A stretch of DNA of 51,188 nucleotides from an uncultured Acidobacteriota bacterium (GTDB lineage Bacteria; Acidobacteriota; Terriglobia; Terriglobales; Acidobacteriaceae), in contig CAINND010000091.1 of assembly GCA_903851035.1 (NCBI GenBank), forward strand, positions 1-51,188, in the 5' to 3' direction. The position numbers were made by a program, and so were the translations under genes. A model generated the notes under the pieces. That model saw only the letters and a program-made list of their open reading frames with translations, did no database searches and was not told the origin of the DNA. This document shows, one piece after another, positions 16,577 through 24,289 of this stretch (position 1 is the first letter of the stretch; each line of letters starts with the position of its first letter).

Positions 16577-17287
16577 ATGAAACTGTTTAGAGCAGCAGCC
16601 ACCGCCATCTCCCTTATCGCGCTGTTCGCGCTCGCCACGCCGGCTGTAATGGCAGACGACTATAACCGGGAGACCATCGTCACCATCAACGGACCGATTG
16701 AAGTCCCCGGAGTGGGCGAACACATCCTTCCAGCGGGCACCTACGTCTTCAAGATCCTCGATTCAAAGTCAGATCGCCACATCGTGCAGATCTTCAGCGA
16801 GGATAAGACGCATCTATACACGACGATCATTGCTATACCGAATTATCGCCTGAAGACGACGAACAAGACCGTGATCACGTTCAGCGAGCGTCCTGCTGGC
16901 GAGCCGGAAGCATTGAGAGCATGGTTCTATCCGGGCCGTGAATGGGGAGAGGAATTTGTGTATCCCCGCTCCAGAGCCATCCTGCTGGCAAAAGAGGCCA
17001 ATGTGACCGTGTTGACCACGTCTGAGGAAGTTGACTCGGCTCCGATTGAGACTCTTAAAACGGTTCCGGTTGTTGCCGTAGCCCCCACAGGGGATTCAGT
17101 CGCGCTGAACCAGGCTGTGGACGTTCCGCCGGCTGAGACAGATGCCGCGCCGGCAACTATTGCAGCGGAAGCGCTGCCGAAAACTGCCAGCCTGATGCCC
17201 CTCATCGGGCTACTGGGAGTGTTGGGACTTGCCGGCAGCTTCTTCCTGTCGTTCACTGCCCGGCGCGTTCAGAAGGCAAAACAGTAA
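16577..17287 (+). CDS. Exported protein with C-terminal LPKTA sortase-type sorting signal
   Basis: A 236-residue protein. The signal peptide is about 1-26 (cleavage near VMADD). A beta-rich domain at about 27-150 contains VTINGPIEVPGVGEHILPAGTYVF and YRLKTTNKTVITFSERP. A Pro/Ala/Thr-rich linker covers about 150-195. The end is a classic cell-wall sorting signal: LPKTA at 200-204, a hydrophobic span about 206-227, and a basic tail (RRVQKAKQ). GGAGAG at 16565-16570 sets ATG 16577. A sortase gene lies 1.1 kb downstream, so it is the likely substrate. LPxTA fits class D-like recognition (LPNTA in Bacillus) better than LPxTG. In an apparently Gram-negative organism the attachment target (peptidoglycan stem, or another acceptor) is unknown. 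Confidence 0.82.
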   Translation: MKLFRAAATAISLIALFALATPAVMADDYNRETIVTINGPIEVPGVGEHILPAGTYVFKILDSKSDRHIVQIFSEDKTHLYTTIIAIPNYRLKTTNKTVITFSERPAGEPEALRAWFYPGREWGEEFVYPRSRAILLAKEANVTVLTTSEEVDSAPIETLKTVPVVAVAPTGDSVALNQAVDVPPAETDAAPATIAAEALPKTASLMPLIGLLGVLGLAGSFFLSFTARRVQKAKQ

Positions 17288-17321
17288 TTGAGCATCAGGC
17301 ATTAGTCACACTGGATAGTTG

Positions 17322-18413
17322 ATGGAACGCCGGACGAGACTTAGACAGCGATCGGGTGCTGGTTGCAACGGCCCACTGCTGCGCTCTCGTCCGGCTTCTC
17401 CGTGTGTGGATGGGCGCTTCTCGGGCATTACGGTTTGGATCATGGGAATGTTTTGTTATGCACAAATCGCGCTGCTGCTGGCCTGCATTATGTTTGCCCC
17501 CGGCAACGCCCTGGCGCTGCCGCAGCAATCAACGGACAACGCCTCCTACACCATCAGCGTGGATGTTGAGCTGGTGGCCCTCCATTTAACCGTTACGGAT
17601 CACAAGGGCCGCGCGCTCTCTGGACTAGCGCAAGATAGCTTTCATGTCTACGAAGACGGAACACTTCAAAATATCAAATATTTCAGCCAGGAAGATATCC
17701 CTGTAACCGTGGGCCTCGTCATCGATAACAGCGGCAGCATGGCACGCAAGCGCGCAGATGTGTTGGCGGCCGCCCTTGCGTTTGCCCGTGCCAGCAATCC
17801 CAAAGATGAGATGTTTGTTGTCAACTTCAATGAGAAGGTTTCATTCGCGCTGCCGCCACAGTTGCCATTCACCGATAGCGTTGCACAGTTAGAGGTGGCG
17901 CTTGCCAGCTTCAACGCGGTTGGGCAAACGGCCCTGTACGATGCCATGGACGCTGCCCTGGAACATCTATCCCATGGACGAATGGACAAAAAGATACTCA
18001 TCGTCATCAGTGATGGTGGAGACAATGCCAGCAAGCACACACTCGACTCGGTTTTATTGAAGGCGAAGCACTCCAACGCAATCATCTACAGCATTGGCAT
18101 CTATGACGAGCAAGATGAAGACCGCAAACCTGGTGTTCTCAAACGATTTGCCGCGGAGACGGGCGGTGAGGTGTTTTTGCCTGCTGAACTTCAGGATGTA
18201 CTCCCAATCTGCAAAAACATTGCACGCGAGATACGAAGCCAATACACGCTCACATATTTGCCGACCAATAAAAGCCATGACGGAACCTGGCGAGTGATTC
18301 AGGTCAGGCCTGCCGTGGGTCGCCACATGTTGATCCGCACGCGCAGCGGGTACTATGCGAATCCTGTTGCCGCCGTGCCAATGCCAAACGGCATCCGCCA
18401 TGAACTCCGATAA
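17322..18413 (+). CDS. VWFA-related domain secreted protein
   Basis: A 363-residue protein. A hydrophobic export segment lies at about residues 40-65 (MGMFCYAQIALLLACIMFAP...). It is followed by a beta-sandwich-like region (VDVELVALHLTVTDHKGRAL, YEDGTLQNIKYFSQED) and a von Willebrand A domain. The domain carries a MIDAS motif (VGLVIDNSGSM), a metal-coordinating TALYDA segment and ISDGGDN. This is the VWFA-related layout abundant in Acidobacteria. The start is uncertain: ATG 17322 gives an Arg-rich leader, while ATG 17442 starts directly at the export segment. No sorting signal is seen. The sortase gene overlaps its last 14 bases, implying translational coupling. Confidence 0.82.
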   Translation: MERRTRLRQRSGAGCNGPLLRSRPASPCVDGRFSGITVWIMGMFCYAQIALLLACIMFAPGNALALPQQSTDNASYTISVDVELVALHLTVTDHKGRALSGLAQDSFHVYEDGTLQNIKYFSQEDIPVTVGLVIDNSGSMARKRADVLAAALAFARASNPKDEMFVVNFNEKVSFALPPQLPFTDSVAQLEVALASFNAVGQTALYDAMDAALEHLSHGRMDKKILIVISDGGDNASKHTLDSVLLKAKHSNAIIYSIGIYDEQDEDRKPGVLKRFAAETGGEVFLPAELQDVLPICKNIAREIRSQYTLTYLPTNKSHDGTWRVIQVRPAVGRHMLIRTRSGYYANPVAAVPMPNGIRHELR

Positions 18414-19017
18414 CACCCCACGCCAGAATGCAACACGCAGGTGGAGCATTGTCCTATGCGTGCGCGATCTACTGTTTCTAGTTGGGGTAGTTGCGCTCAC
18501 CTACGTTGGCTACACGTTGTTGGAGGCAAGGCATAGCAGCACAGTGGCGGATCAGGTAATTGCCGCTGCGGGCAAGATCTCTGATGGCAGCAACTTGCCT
18601 CAGACACTTGCGCCAGTCCAACGGGGCGATATCATCGGGCGCATGGATATTCCGCGGCTGAAGTTGTCCGTGCCGGTGCTGCAAGGCACAAGCGCCCGCA
18701 CCCTGCGCCTGGGTGCAGGACACATTGAGGGCACACCTTTGCCTGGTGAGCCAGGCAACAGCGGAGTTGCAGGGCATCGCGATACGTTTTTTCGAAGTCT
18801 GAAGGATATCCGTACTGGTGATGAAATTCTGATGCAGGCACCAGGCAAGGTGCTCCATTACACAGTGGACTGGGTGAAGGTGGTCGATCCTGCTGATCTC
18901 TCTGTGCTAAATGCTACGGGCACAACATCAACGCTAATACTTGTAACCTGCTATCCATTCTATCTGGTCGGCCCCGCACCACGGAGATATGTGGTGCACG
19001 CTCGCCTTCTACTGTGA
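18400..19017 (+). CDS. Sortase (class D/E-like)
   Basis: A 205-residue single-pass membrane transpeptidase with an N-terminal cytoplasmic tail, a membrane segment about 16-40 (LFLVGVVALTYVGYTL) and a sortase beta-barrel about 70-205. The catalytic triad is readable: His126 in VAGHRD, Cys184 in LILVTCYPF, and Arg195/196 in APRRYVV. Sortases cleave LPxTG-like signals between T and G/A and join the protein to an amino acceptor. ATG 18400 gives a 14-bp overlap with the VWFA gene; an upstream in-frame ATG (18355) is less likely. The sorting-signal protein at 16577 is the probable substrate. Sortases are mainly Gram-positive but occur in some Gram-negatives. Confidence 0.9.
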   Translation: MNSDNTPRQNATRRWSIVLCVRDLLFLVGVVALTYVGYTLLEARHSSTVADQVIAAAGKISDGSNLPQTLAPVQRGDIIGRMDIPRLKLSVPVLQGTSARTLRLGAGHIEGTPLPGEPGNSGVAGHRDTFFRSLKDIRTGDEILMQAPGKVLHYTVDWVKVVDPADLSVLNATGTTSTLILVTCYPFYLVGPAPRRYVVHARLLL

Positions 19018-19039
19018 GTGAAGCGTGTAGCCTGGGCAG

Positions 19040-20236
19040 CTAGTCGTGAATCTTCTCTTCATCCGCCGCGGCAGACAGCGATGGAATGGGCTTATCCACG
19101 GGAGATGTAATTGCCTTGGGTGCGTTCTTATTGGCCGGCATTCGCGTGCCAGTCGGATAGATGACGACGCGCACCGCTCCCCAGTCGTTCCCGGCGGTCG
19201 CTCCGGCCTGCTTGCCCACCCCAAGGGTCTTGAGCAAGCGGTCGTCGAATCCAAAATGCTCTACCAGATAATCACGCACGACCATGGCCCTGGCTTCGGA
19301 AAGCGCAGTCTCTTTCTGCGCATCCCCCTCGCTGCCCGCTGAGACCACGATTACGGCGAGTCCGAACTGCTCGCTGGTCAAGAACTCACCGCTGTCATGC
19401 AAAAACTTTGGATTGGTCAGTTTGGCAGCATCCTTCTTATCAAAGAGCTGCTTTACCTGGTACGTAAACTCCTTGAGGGGCGCATCGGTCGGCAATATGT
19501 TGATCTCATTCTTCGCAACATCCCCGGAATCCGCGTAGCCTCTGTTTTTGAAATATCCGCGCAACAGAAAGTTGTGCTTCAGGGCTTCCATGTTTTCCTG
19601 GAAGTCTGTGACGCCTGCCTGGGCGTGGAGCATTGTCTCGTGCATGCTCCCTGTTGTCTGCTGCAGGTTGTTGTAGAGCTGCTTGTCGTTGACCAGCGCT
19701 CCCACGGTGCCTTCGCCGCGATCAATCTTATCGGTGATTGAGTTCAAGTGTGCCGTTGCCAGCGTTGTGTTCTGAATGGCCTGCTGGCTGCCATCGAGCA
19801 GACTGTCGGCCTTTCTGAGTAGATCGGCCATCTCAAGCGGCTGACGGCTGGCCAGCATATCGCCATCCCTCACCTCGGGAGATCCCGCTGAGCCAAAGGA
19901 AATTGCCAGATACTGATTGCCCAGCATTCCTTCCGTCTCAATGGTCGCCACCGAGTCTTTCTTTATGATCTCGTGCGTTGATTTCACCAGATCAATCACA
20001 ACTGTAACCTGCTCGCTCGCGTTATGCGGCAAATCAATACTGTGCACGGTCCCGCTGTGGACTCCACCAACCCGCACCTCTCCACCGACATCCAGACCGG
20101 AGACGTTGCTGAACTGGGCCTTCACCTGGTACGTCGAATTGAAGAGATACTGCCTGCTTCCAATGATGAAGATGCCAACCACCAGGATCGCCAGTGTCGC
20201 AACGATAAAAACTCCCAACCGCGATGCTCTCGACAT
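19040..20236 (-). CDS. MlaD/Mce-type substrate-binding protein fused to an OmpA-like domain
   Basis: A 398-residue protein. An N-terminal membrane anchor (about 8-27, LGVFIVATLAILVVGIFIIG) leads into an Mce/MlaD domain (about 35-115, VKAQFSNVSGLDVGGEVRVGGVHSG, IETEGMLGNQYLAIS). A helical linker follows at about 130-220. The C-terminal domain (about 250-370) has LSEARAMVVRDYLVEHFGFDDRLLKTLGVG, an OmpA-like peptidoglycan-binding signature. MlaD carries lipid between the inner-membrane ABC transporter and periplasmic partners. The OmpA-like part could anchor it to the cell wall. It is the last gene of the unit, 8 bp after the ATPase gene. Mce is secure, the OmpA-like part is inferred from the motif. 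Confidence 0.88.
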   Translation of the reverse strand: MSRASRLGVFIVATLAILVVGIFIIGSRQYLFNSTYQVKAQFSNVSGLDVGGEVRVGGVHSGTVHSIDLPHNASEQVTVVIDLVKSTHEIIKKDSVATIETEGMLGNQYLAISFGSAGSPEVRDGDMLASRQPLEMADLLRKADSLLDGSQQAIQNTTLATAHLNSITDKIDRGEGTVGALVNDKQLYNNLQQTTGSMHETMLHAQAGVTDFQENMEALKHNFLLRGYFKNRGYADSGDVAKNEINILPTDAPLKEFTYQVKQLFDKKDAAKLTNPKFLHDSGEFLTSEQFGLAVIVVSAGSEGDAQKETALSEARAMVVRDYLVEHFGFDDRLLKTLGVGKQAGATAGNDWGAVRVVIYPTGTRMPANKNAPKAITSPVDKPIPSLSAAADEEKIHD

Positions 20237-20244
20237 AACTACTC

Positions 20245-21030
20245 CTATGTGTGCTTCAGGAACTCACGAGCGAATGCGTCGTGACTCTCCACAAGCTCCT
20301 GGAATGTTCCTTCCACCGCGACTTTGCCCATATCAAGCAGGATGAGCCGGTCTGCGATGGTCTTTGCGCTGTACAGGTCATGAGTTACGACGATGGTGGC
20401 CATATGATGTTCGGCCTGTAGTTTAAGAACCAGGTCGTCAATCTCCGATGCGCTGATCGGGTCCAATCCCGCTGTCGGCTCATCGAGCAGAAGTATTTCC
20501 GGAGCCAGCGCCAGCGCCCTGGCCAACCCCACACGCTTCTGCATTCCACCTGATATATCAGCCGGCATCTTATTCAGGTGACCCTCCATGCCGACTTCGC
20601 TAAGCAATAGTCTTACGCGATCACTCAACTCAGCCACCGGCATGCCGCTGTTATGGTGCGTCAAGGGAAAGGCAACGTTCTGCTCCAGCGTCAACGAATC
20701 GTAGAGTGCAGAGTGCTGGAACAGAAATCCCATCTTCTTGCGATACACGCCGAGCTGGTCGAGCGACAGGCCGGCGATGCCATCGCCATTAATACGAACA
20801 GCTCCCGAGTCCGGCGATTGCAGTCCAATGATCAGGCGTAGAAGTACACTTTTGCCGCTGCCGCTGCGTCCCAGCACAGCCAGAGTCTCTCCGCGGTTCA
20901 CCGTAAGGCTCACGCCGTTCAGGACTCTCTGGTCTCCAAATGACTTAAAGACGTTGTCAACCGCAACGACCTGCGTGGAGATGGCGTCATCGGTTTGTGG
21001 AATGCTAGCGGTGTAATTCATGGCGGCCAT
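20245..21030 (-). CDS. mlaF: ABC transporter ATP-binding protein, MlaF-like
   Basis: A 261-residue ATPase. Walker A GRSGSGKS is at about 54-61, the ABC signature is SGGMQKR, Walker B is ILLLDEPTAGLDP, and a switch-type VVTHDL follows. The Q-loop region and the VEGTFQELVES ending are typical of the Ttg2A/MlaF group of Mce transporters. The start at ATG 21030 lies 6 bp after the MlaE stop; ATG 21021 is an alternative. Confidence 0.92.
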   Translation of the reverse strand: MAAMNYTASIPQTDDAISTQVVAVDNVFKSFGDQRVLNGVSLTVNRGETLAVLGRSGSGKSVLLRLIIGLQSPDSGAVRINGDGIAGLSLDQLGVYRKKMGFLFQHSALYDSLTLEQNVAFPLTHHNSGMPVAELSDRVRLLLSEVGMEGHLNKMPADISGGMQKRVGLARALALAPEILLLDEPTAGLDPISASEIDDLVLKLQAEHHMATIVVTHDLYSAKTIADRLILLDMGKVAVEGTFQELVESHDAFAREFLKHT

Positions 21031-21036
21031 AATCGT

Positions 21037-21879
21037 TTACGGGAAAAATATGATGATGAGTTTGACCAGCACTACATCGGTCAATATGACAAAGAGGGAA
21101 GAGAGGACGACCGAACTGGTTGCGGCCCTGCCCACGCCCTCAGCGCCGCCGCGGGTGCGCATGCCCTGGAAGCAGGCAATCGTGCCGATAATGAGCCCAA
21201 AGATGGCCGTCTTGAATGTGGGTGGCAGCAGATCGTTGAAATCCGACCCGCGAAAGCCGCTCGTGTAGAACTGGTGAAAAGAGAGCGGCTCAACCATACT
21301 TAAGGCAACCCAGCCCATCACTAAGCCGCACAGGTCAGACGCAAGGGTCAACAGCGGCAGCATCAGGATGCAGGCCAGTATTCGCGTGGCGGCCAGCAGG
21401 CGATACGGATTCACCGCCGAGGCCTCAATGGCGTCAATCTGCTCCGTCACCTTCATGGACGCCAGTTCTGCGCCAATGCCTGCGCCCACGCGGCCGCTTA
21501 CGACCAGCGCTGTGATGATCGGGCCAATCTCATGGACGACCGAGTACACCAACGCTGAAGGCAGCAGTGACCGGGCGCCAAAGCGCGTCATGCTTTCGAA
21601 AGACTCCATGGCGAGCACAGCGCCAATAGCTGCCCCCGCCAGCGCCACCAGCGGCAGCGATTTTGATCCGATCTCATCCAGTTGCCGGTATAGTTCGCGG
21701 AATTCAAAGGGAGGTGTTACGGCTGCGCGCAGCACTCGCCATGAAAAGATGCCTATTTCCCCAAACCATTCGAAGAAGTCGGTAATCATCCATTTCTCGC
21801 CGCCTCCATCGTGCAATGGAAGTGGCGCAGGTGGCGTAGTAGCCACACCGGCAAGTGCCAGCGACTGGTGATCACTCAT
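21037..21879 (-). CDS. mlaE: ABC transporter permease, MlaE-like
   Basis: A 280-residue inner-membrane permease of the Mce/MlaE family. It has several hydrophobic spans and the conserved EIGPIITALVVSGRVGAGIGAELASMKVTEQIDAIEAS block (about 130-170), the family hallmark. The start MSDHQS (ATG 21879) overlaps the upstream gene's stop by 8 bases, so translation is coupled. It would pair with the MlaF ATPase and the Mce protein downstream for lipid transport across the envelope. Confidence 0.92.
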   Translation of the reverse strand: MSDHQSLALAGVATTPPAPLPLHDGGGEKWMITDFFEWFGEIGIFSWRVLRAAVTPPFEFRELYRQLDEIGSKSLPLVALAGAAIGAVLAMESFESMTRFGARSLLPSALVYSVVHEIGPIITALVVSGRVGAGIGAELASMKVTEQIDAIEASAVNPYRLLAATRILACILMLPLLTLASDLCGLVMGWVALSMVEPLSFHQFYTSGFRGSDFNDLLPPTFKTAIFGLIIGTIACFQGMRTRGGAEGVGRAATSSVVLSSLFVILTDVVLVKLIIIFFP

Positions 21880-22573
21880 GGCCAGGCCCCGTTGCCGAGG
21901 GCTGAGGATTGGAATGCATTCGTGACAGTACGGAGTGCGGGCCGCTGTAAAAGAATTCCAGCAGAATATTCTGGCCGACACTTCCCAACAGGTTGTAGTT
22001 GCCCATGCGCAGAGCGTCTCGCGCGCCGTAGCTGCCGGGATACCAAAGGTAAACAGCGGTGATCGTTCCAGCATAAGGCGCGGCAAAGGCCGAAATGGAG
22101 AACGCCCGGTGACCGTCTGTGCCGTGGCGCGCTGTCACCGAAGAGGCAACCGCATGGCCCAGCCTCGGGAAGAGCCCCTTACATTCGCAGCGGTAGTACA
22201 AAGTGTCTTCCTTAAGTGCCTCGGCAAGGCCGTAACGCGTAGTCGTGGTGATTGCCGCTATGCCAAAGTCGGAGGCGAACCGCTTGCCATAGCCCGCTGC
22301 GCCCTGTCCCCAAGCCGAAGGAGTGTTGTCCACCTGGCCGATGCCGGCCACGACCGCGGCTCCAGCGATGGGATAGGGGCCATAAGCGTCGAATACATAG
22401 TTCTTCAACTTTGTTGCCTGTGTTGGCCGCACATAGGTCAGGTCAATTGGCTCCGGTGCGTTGAGTTCGACCGGGCCGGGTATTTGCGCTGGTGCAGTGG
22501 TGGCCTGCGCGCTTGCCATGATGGAGCCGGCGCAAACGCAGACGAGCATGAGTGCAGCAGTGCATATCTTCAT
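21872..22573 (-). CDS. Exported hypothetical protein, first gene of the Mla operon
   Basis: A 233-residue protein with a signal peptide (MKICTAALMLVCVCAGS, cleavage near ASAQA). The mature body is Gly/Ala/Tyr-rich (FDAYGPYPIAGAAVVAGIGQVDN, GYGKRFASDFGIAAITTTTRYGLAEAL) with alternating residues that could be outer-membrane strands or amphipathic helices. A CECKG turn has two cysteines. I do not recognise it. ATG 22573 has AGGAG about 9 bases upstream; the longer reading from 22666 would place the signal inside the protein. Its stop overlaps mlaE, so it probably belongs to the lipid-transport unit, perhaps as an outer-membrane or periplasmic partner. Confidence 0.75.
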   Translation of the reverse strand: MKICTAALMLVCVCAGSIMASAQATTAPAQIPGPVELNAPEPIDLTYVRPTQATKLKNYVFDAYGPYPIAGAAVVAGIGQVDNTPSAWGQGAAGYGKRFASDFGIAAITTTTRYGLAEALKEDTLYYRCECKGLFPRLGHAVASSVTARHGTDGHRAFSISAFAAPYAGTITAVYLWYPGSYGARDALRMGNYNLLGSVGQNILLEFFYSGPHSVLSRMHSNPQPSATGPGHE

Positions 22574-22711
22574 TCTGGAATCTCCTGGAAGCCAATGCGG
22601 ATGCGCATTCGTGTAATCGTGCCCAGAATTGCCAACATTGCTGCTGCAATCTGCTTGGCAGTACACGAAGTTATCTACTTGGTGAGTTTGGCAGGAGTAT
22701 CCAGGGAAAGC

Positions 22712-22747
22712 TGCTCACTATTGCTCAGGCGTCAAGGTTCGTGAGCA
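22712..22747. promoter_or_regulatory. Triplet of TGCTCA/TGAGCA half-sites
   Basis: TGCTCA at 22712-22717 and 22722-22727 and TGAGCA at 22742-22747 lie about 140-175 bp upstream of the Mla operon start. They share the half-site of the palindrome at 9260-9275. Confidence 0.35.
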
Positions 22748-22882
22748 AGTTGGCTGCTGTTTATCGCTCCAGTGGTCAAACTGGGACAGTATGACCATCA
22801 AATATCGTTTATCTTTCGTCGTAAGCAGATTCATACCTATGTTTGTGCAAGTGATGCACGCTGTCACAAGAGAGCAGGGAAG

Positions 22883-22984
22883 ATGAGTTCGACACTATTT
22901 GCTATGGGTTGGTCACAAATGGGGATGCGCATGATGAAATGGGTTTGCGCGCTCTTTTTCACGGCCCTGTCACTTCTGGCATAG
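22883..22984 (+). CDS. Possible 33-aa membrane peptide
   Basis: ATG 22883, preceded by GCAGGGAAG, opens a 33-codon frame ending in a hydrophobic helix (MMKWVCALFFTALSLLA). It could be a small membrane protein or chance. There is no homologue I recognise and no supporting operon. Confidence 0.25.
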   Translation: MSSTLFAMGWSQMGMRMMKWVCALFFTALSLLA

Positions 22985-23092
22985 TCTTGACACTGCTTAA
23001 GGCAAATTAAGGCAAAACCACTACACATATACAATGCGTAATCATTTAGCTAAGCAAAGCCTGTAGTGGGTATGTGTGGGGCTACTTCATAC

Positions 23093-23542
23093 TCAGTTCT
23101 GATCGGAGGCTGCGCCGCCAGTGACGGACTTCACCGCGAAATGTACCTCAGTCGCGGAGTCTGGCAGCGGTGTTCCATTTGCATCTACCTCAATGACTGT
23201 AATGACGTGTGTGCCATCGCGTAGATCGGTGAACGTATATTCCGTGTTGGATGTGTTGACCGGATCGCGAGCATCCAATTGAAGGATAAAGTTATTGTTC
23301 CCTCCAGCGGGATTTGGCCGCACCAGCTCAAACTTCAGATTGACGAAGTTGTGCGTGAGTACCTGATCTGCCCTCGGGTGCAGGATTCGTACGGCCGATC
23401 TGACGGGTTCTCCCGTGTCGACCCCCAGGTGCTCAGATTCTTCTATGGGCATGGCGATCGGACGTGTTGTCTTGGCCGCCACGGTCGCTCCCATCATCAC
23501 CAGCACCAGCGAGAATTCAATCCATTTGTATTTTATGACCAT
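23093..23542 (-). CDS. Exported protein with Ig-like/FN3-like domain
   Basis: A 149-residue protein with an N-terminal hydrophobic export segment (about 8-25) and a single beta-sandwich-like domain (about 55-140). That domain shows ILHPRADQVLTHNFVNLKFEL, DLRDGTHVITVIEVDANG and a VHFAVK ending, the pattern of a bacterial Ig/FN3 module with an EVDANGTPL turn. AGGAG 5 bases before ATG 23542 supports this start. It stands alone on the reverse strand. Role unknown; a surface or periplasmic binding module is inference. Confidence 0.7.
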   Translation of the reverse strand: MVIKYKWIEFSLVLVMMGATVAAKTTRPIAMPIEESEHLGVDTGEPVRSAVRILHPRADQVLTHNFVNLKFELVRPNPAGGNNNFILQLDARDPVNTSNTEYTFTDLRDGTHVITVIEVDANGTPLPDSATEVHFAVKSVTGGAASDQN

Positions 23543-23634
23543 GTCCTCTCCTGCGTTCAACCACTCTTAGCGCGAAATTCCTGTGCTTTGACGTCTGCGT
23601 GAAGGAATGCTCCCATACACAGTCCAATGCAAAA

Positions 23635-23663
23635 GCCGCCGGTGCGATTGTATGCACGGCGGC
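23635..23663 (-). terminator. Rho-independent terminator of the Gly/His-rich protein gene
   Basis: On the reverse strand GCCGCCGTGC pairs with GCACCGGCGGC (one bulged base) and is followed by TTTTGC. It lies about 70 bp past the stop at 23732. Confidence 0.7.
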
Positions 23664-23731
23664 CAAAGATTACGCGGACTGAGTCTTAGTTGCATGTCTG
23701 TCCAAGCGCAGCCTGCTATCAGTTGAAAATA

Positions 23732-24289
23732 TTAGCGGTGCTCGCCGCCGCCACCGCCGGCATGTCCACCATTGCCGTGCGAAGCTCCTCCGCCAGACGC
23801 TGCATGAGACGCGCCACCTGCGGCGTGCGTCGTGTTGGTGTGAGCTGCTGCAGTGTGTGGTGCAGCGCCACGATTCGCTACCGCATGTGTTGCACCGCCG
23901 TGCGATGCCGTACCACGGTTACTTGCGTGTCCTGCTGACGGACGCTCTCCGCCATCTCTGTGTCCGGCAACGTAGCGTCCGCCGCCACCACCGTTAAAGC
24001 GATGTTCGCCCCAGCCGTGGTTGTAGCCCCAGCTAGCCCACGGTCCAACGCCCAGGAAGATTCCGTTATAGAAATAGCCCGGGCCGTAGAATCCCATCGG
24101 TGCACAACCATACGGTTCATACTCGTAGTAGCCATAAATGCAAACTGGCGGATTGACGCTGATGACAATCTGCGCGCTGGCCGCCGGCACTACTAGCGGT
24201 GAGCCAAACAGAATTGCCAGGCCAGCTATCACCATGCCGCACATTACCAGCCTGTACACCCAAGGTGCCTTGCTCTTGATCTTCAACAT
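23732..24289 (-). CDS. Exported Gly/His/Ala-rich hypothetical protein
   Basis: A 185-residue protein. A signal peptide (about 1-40, core GMVIAGLAILFGSPLVV, cleavage near ASAQ) is followed by a Tyr/Pro/Gly segment with PVCIYGYYEYEPYGCAPMGFYG. The tail of about 80 residues is rich in His, Gly, Ala and Ser (AGGASHAASGGGASHGNGGH). GGAGGA lies 8 bases before ATG 24289. The His-rich tail suggests metal binding or a sticky surface protein, but I do not assign a function. Confidence 0.75.
   Translation of the reverse strand: MLKIKSKAPWVYRLVMCGMVIAGLAILFGSPLVVPAASAQIVISVNPPVCIYGYYEYEPYGCAPMGFYGPGYFYNGIFLGVGPWASWGYNHGWGEHRFNGGGGGRYVAGHRDGGERPSAGHASNRGTASHGGATHAVANRGAAPHTAAAHTNTTHAAGGASHAASGGGASHGNGGHAGGGGGEHR

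Larger units (their letters stand above)
22574..23092. other. Intergenic region upstream of the Mla operon
   Basis: About 520 bp between the Mla operon start and the stop of the reverse gene at 23093. It contains three TGCTCA/TGAGCA half-sites (22712-22747), a reverse TTTGACCA string near 22772, and one weak forward small ORF (22883-22984). Two AAGGCAAA direct repeats lie near 23000. Confidence 0.5.
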
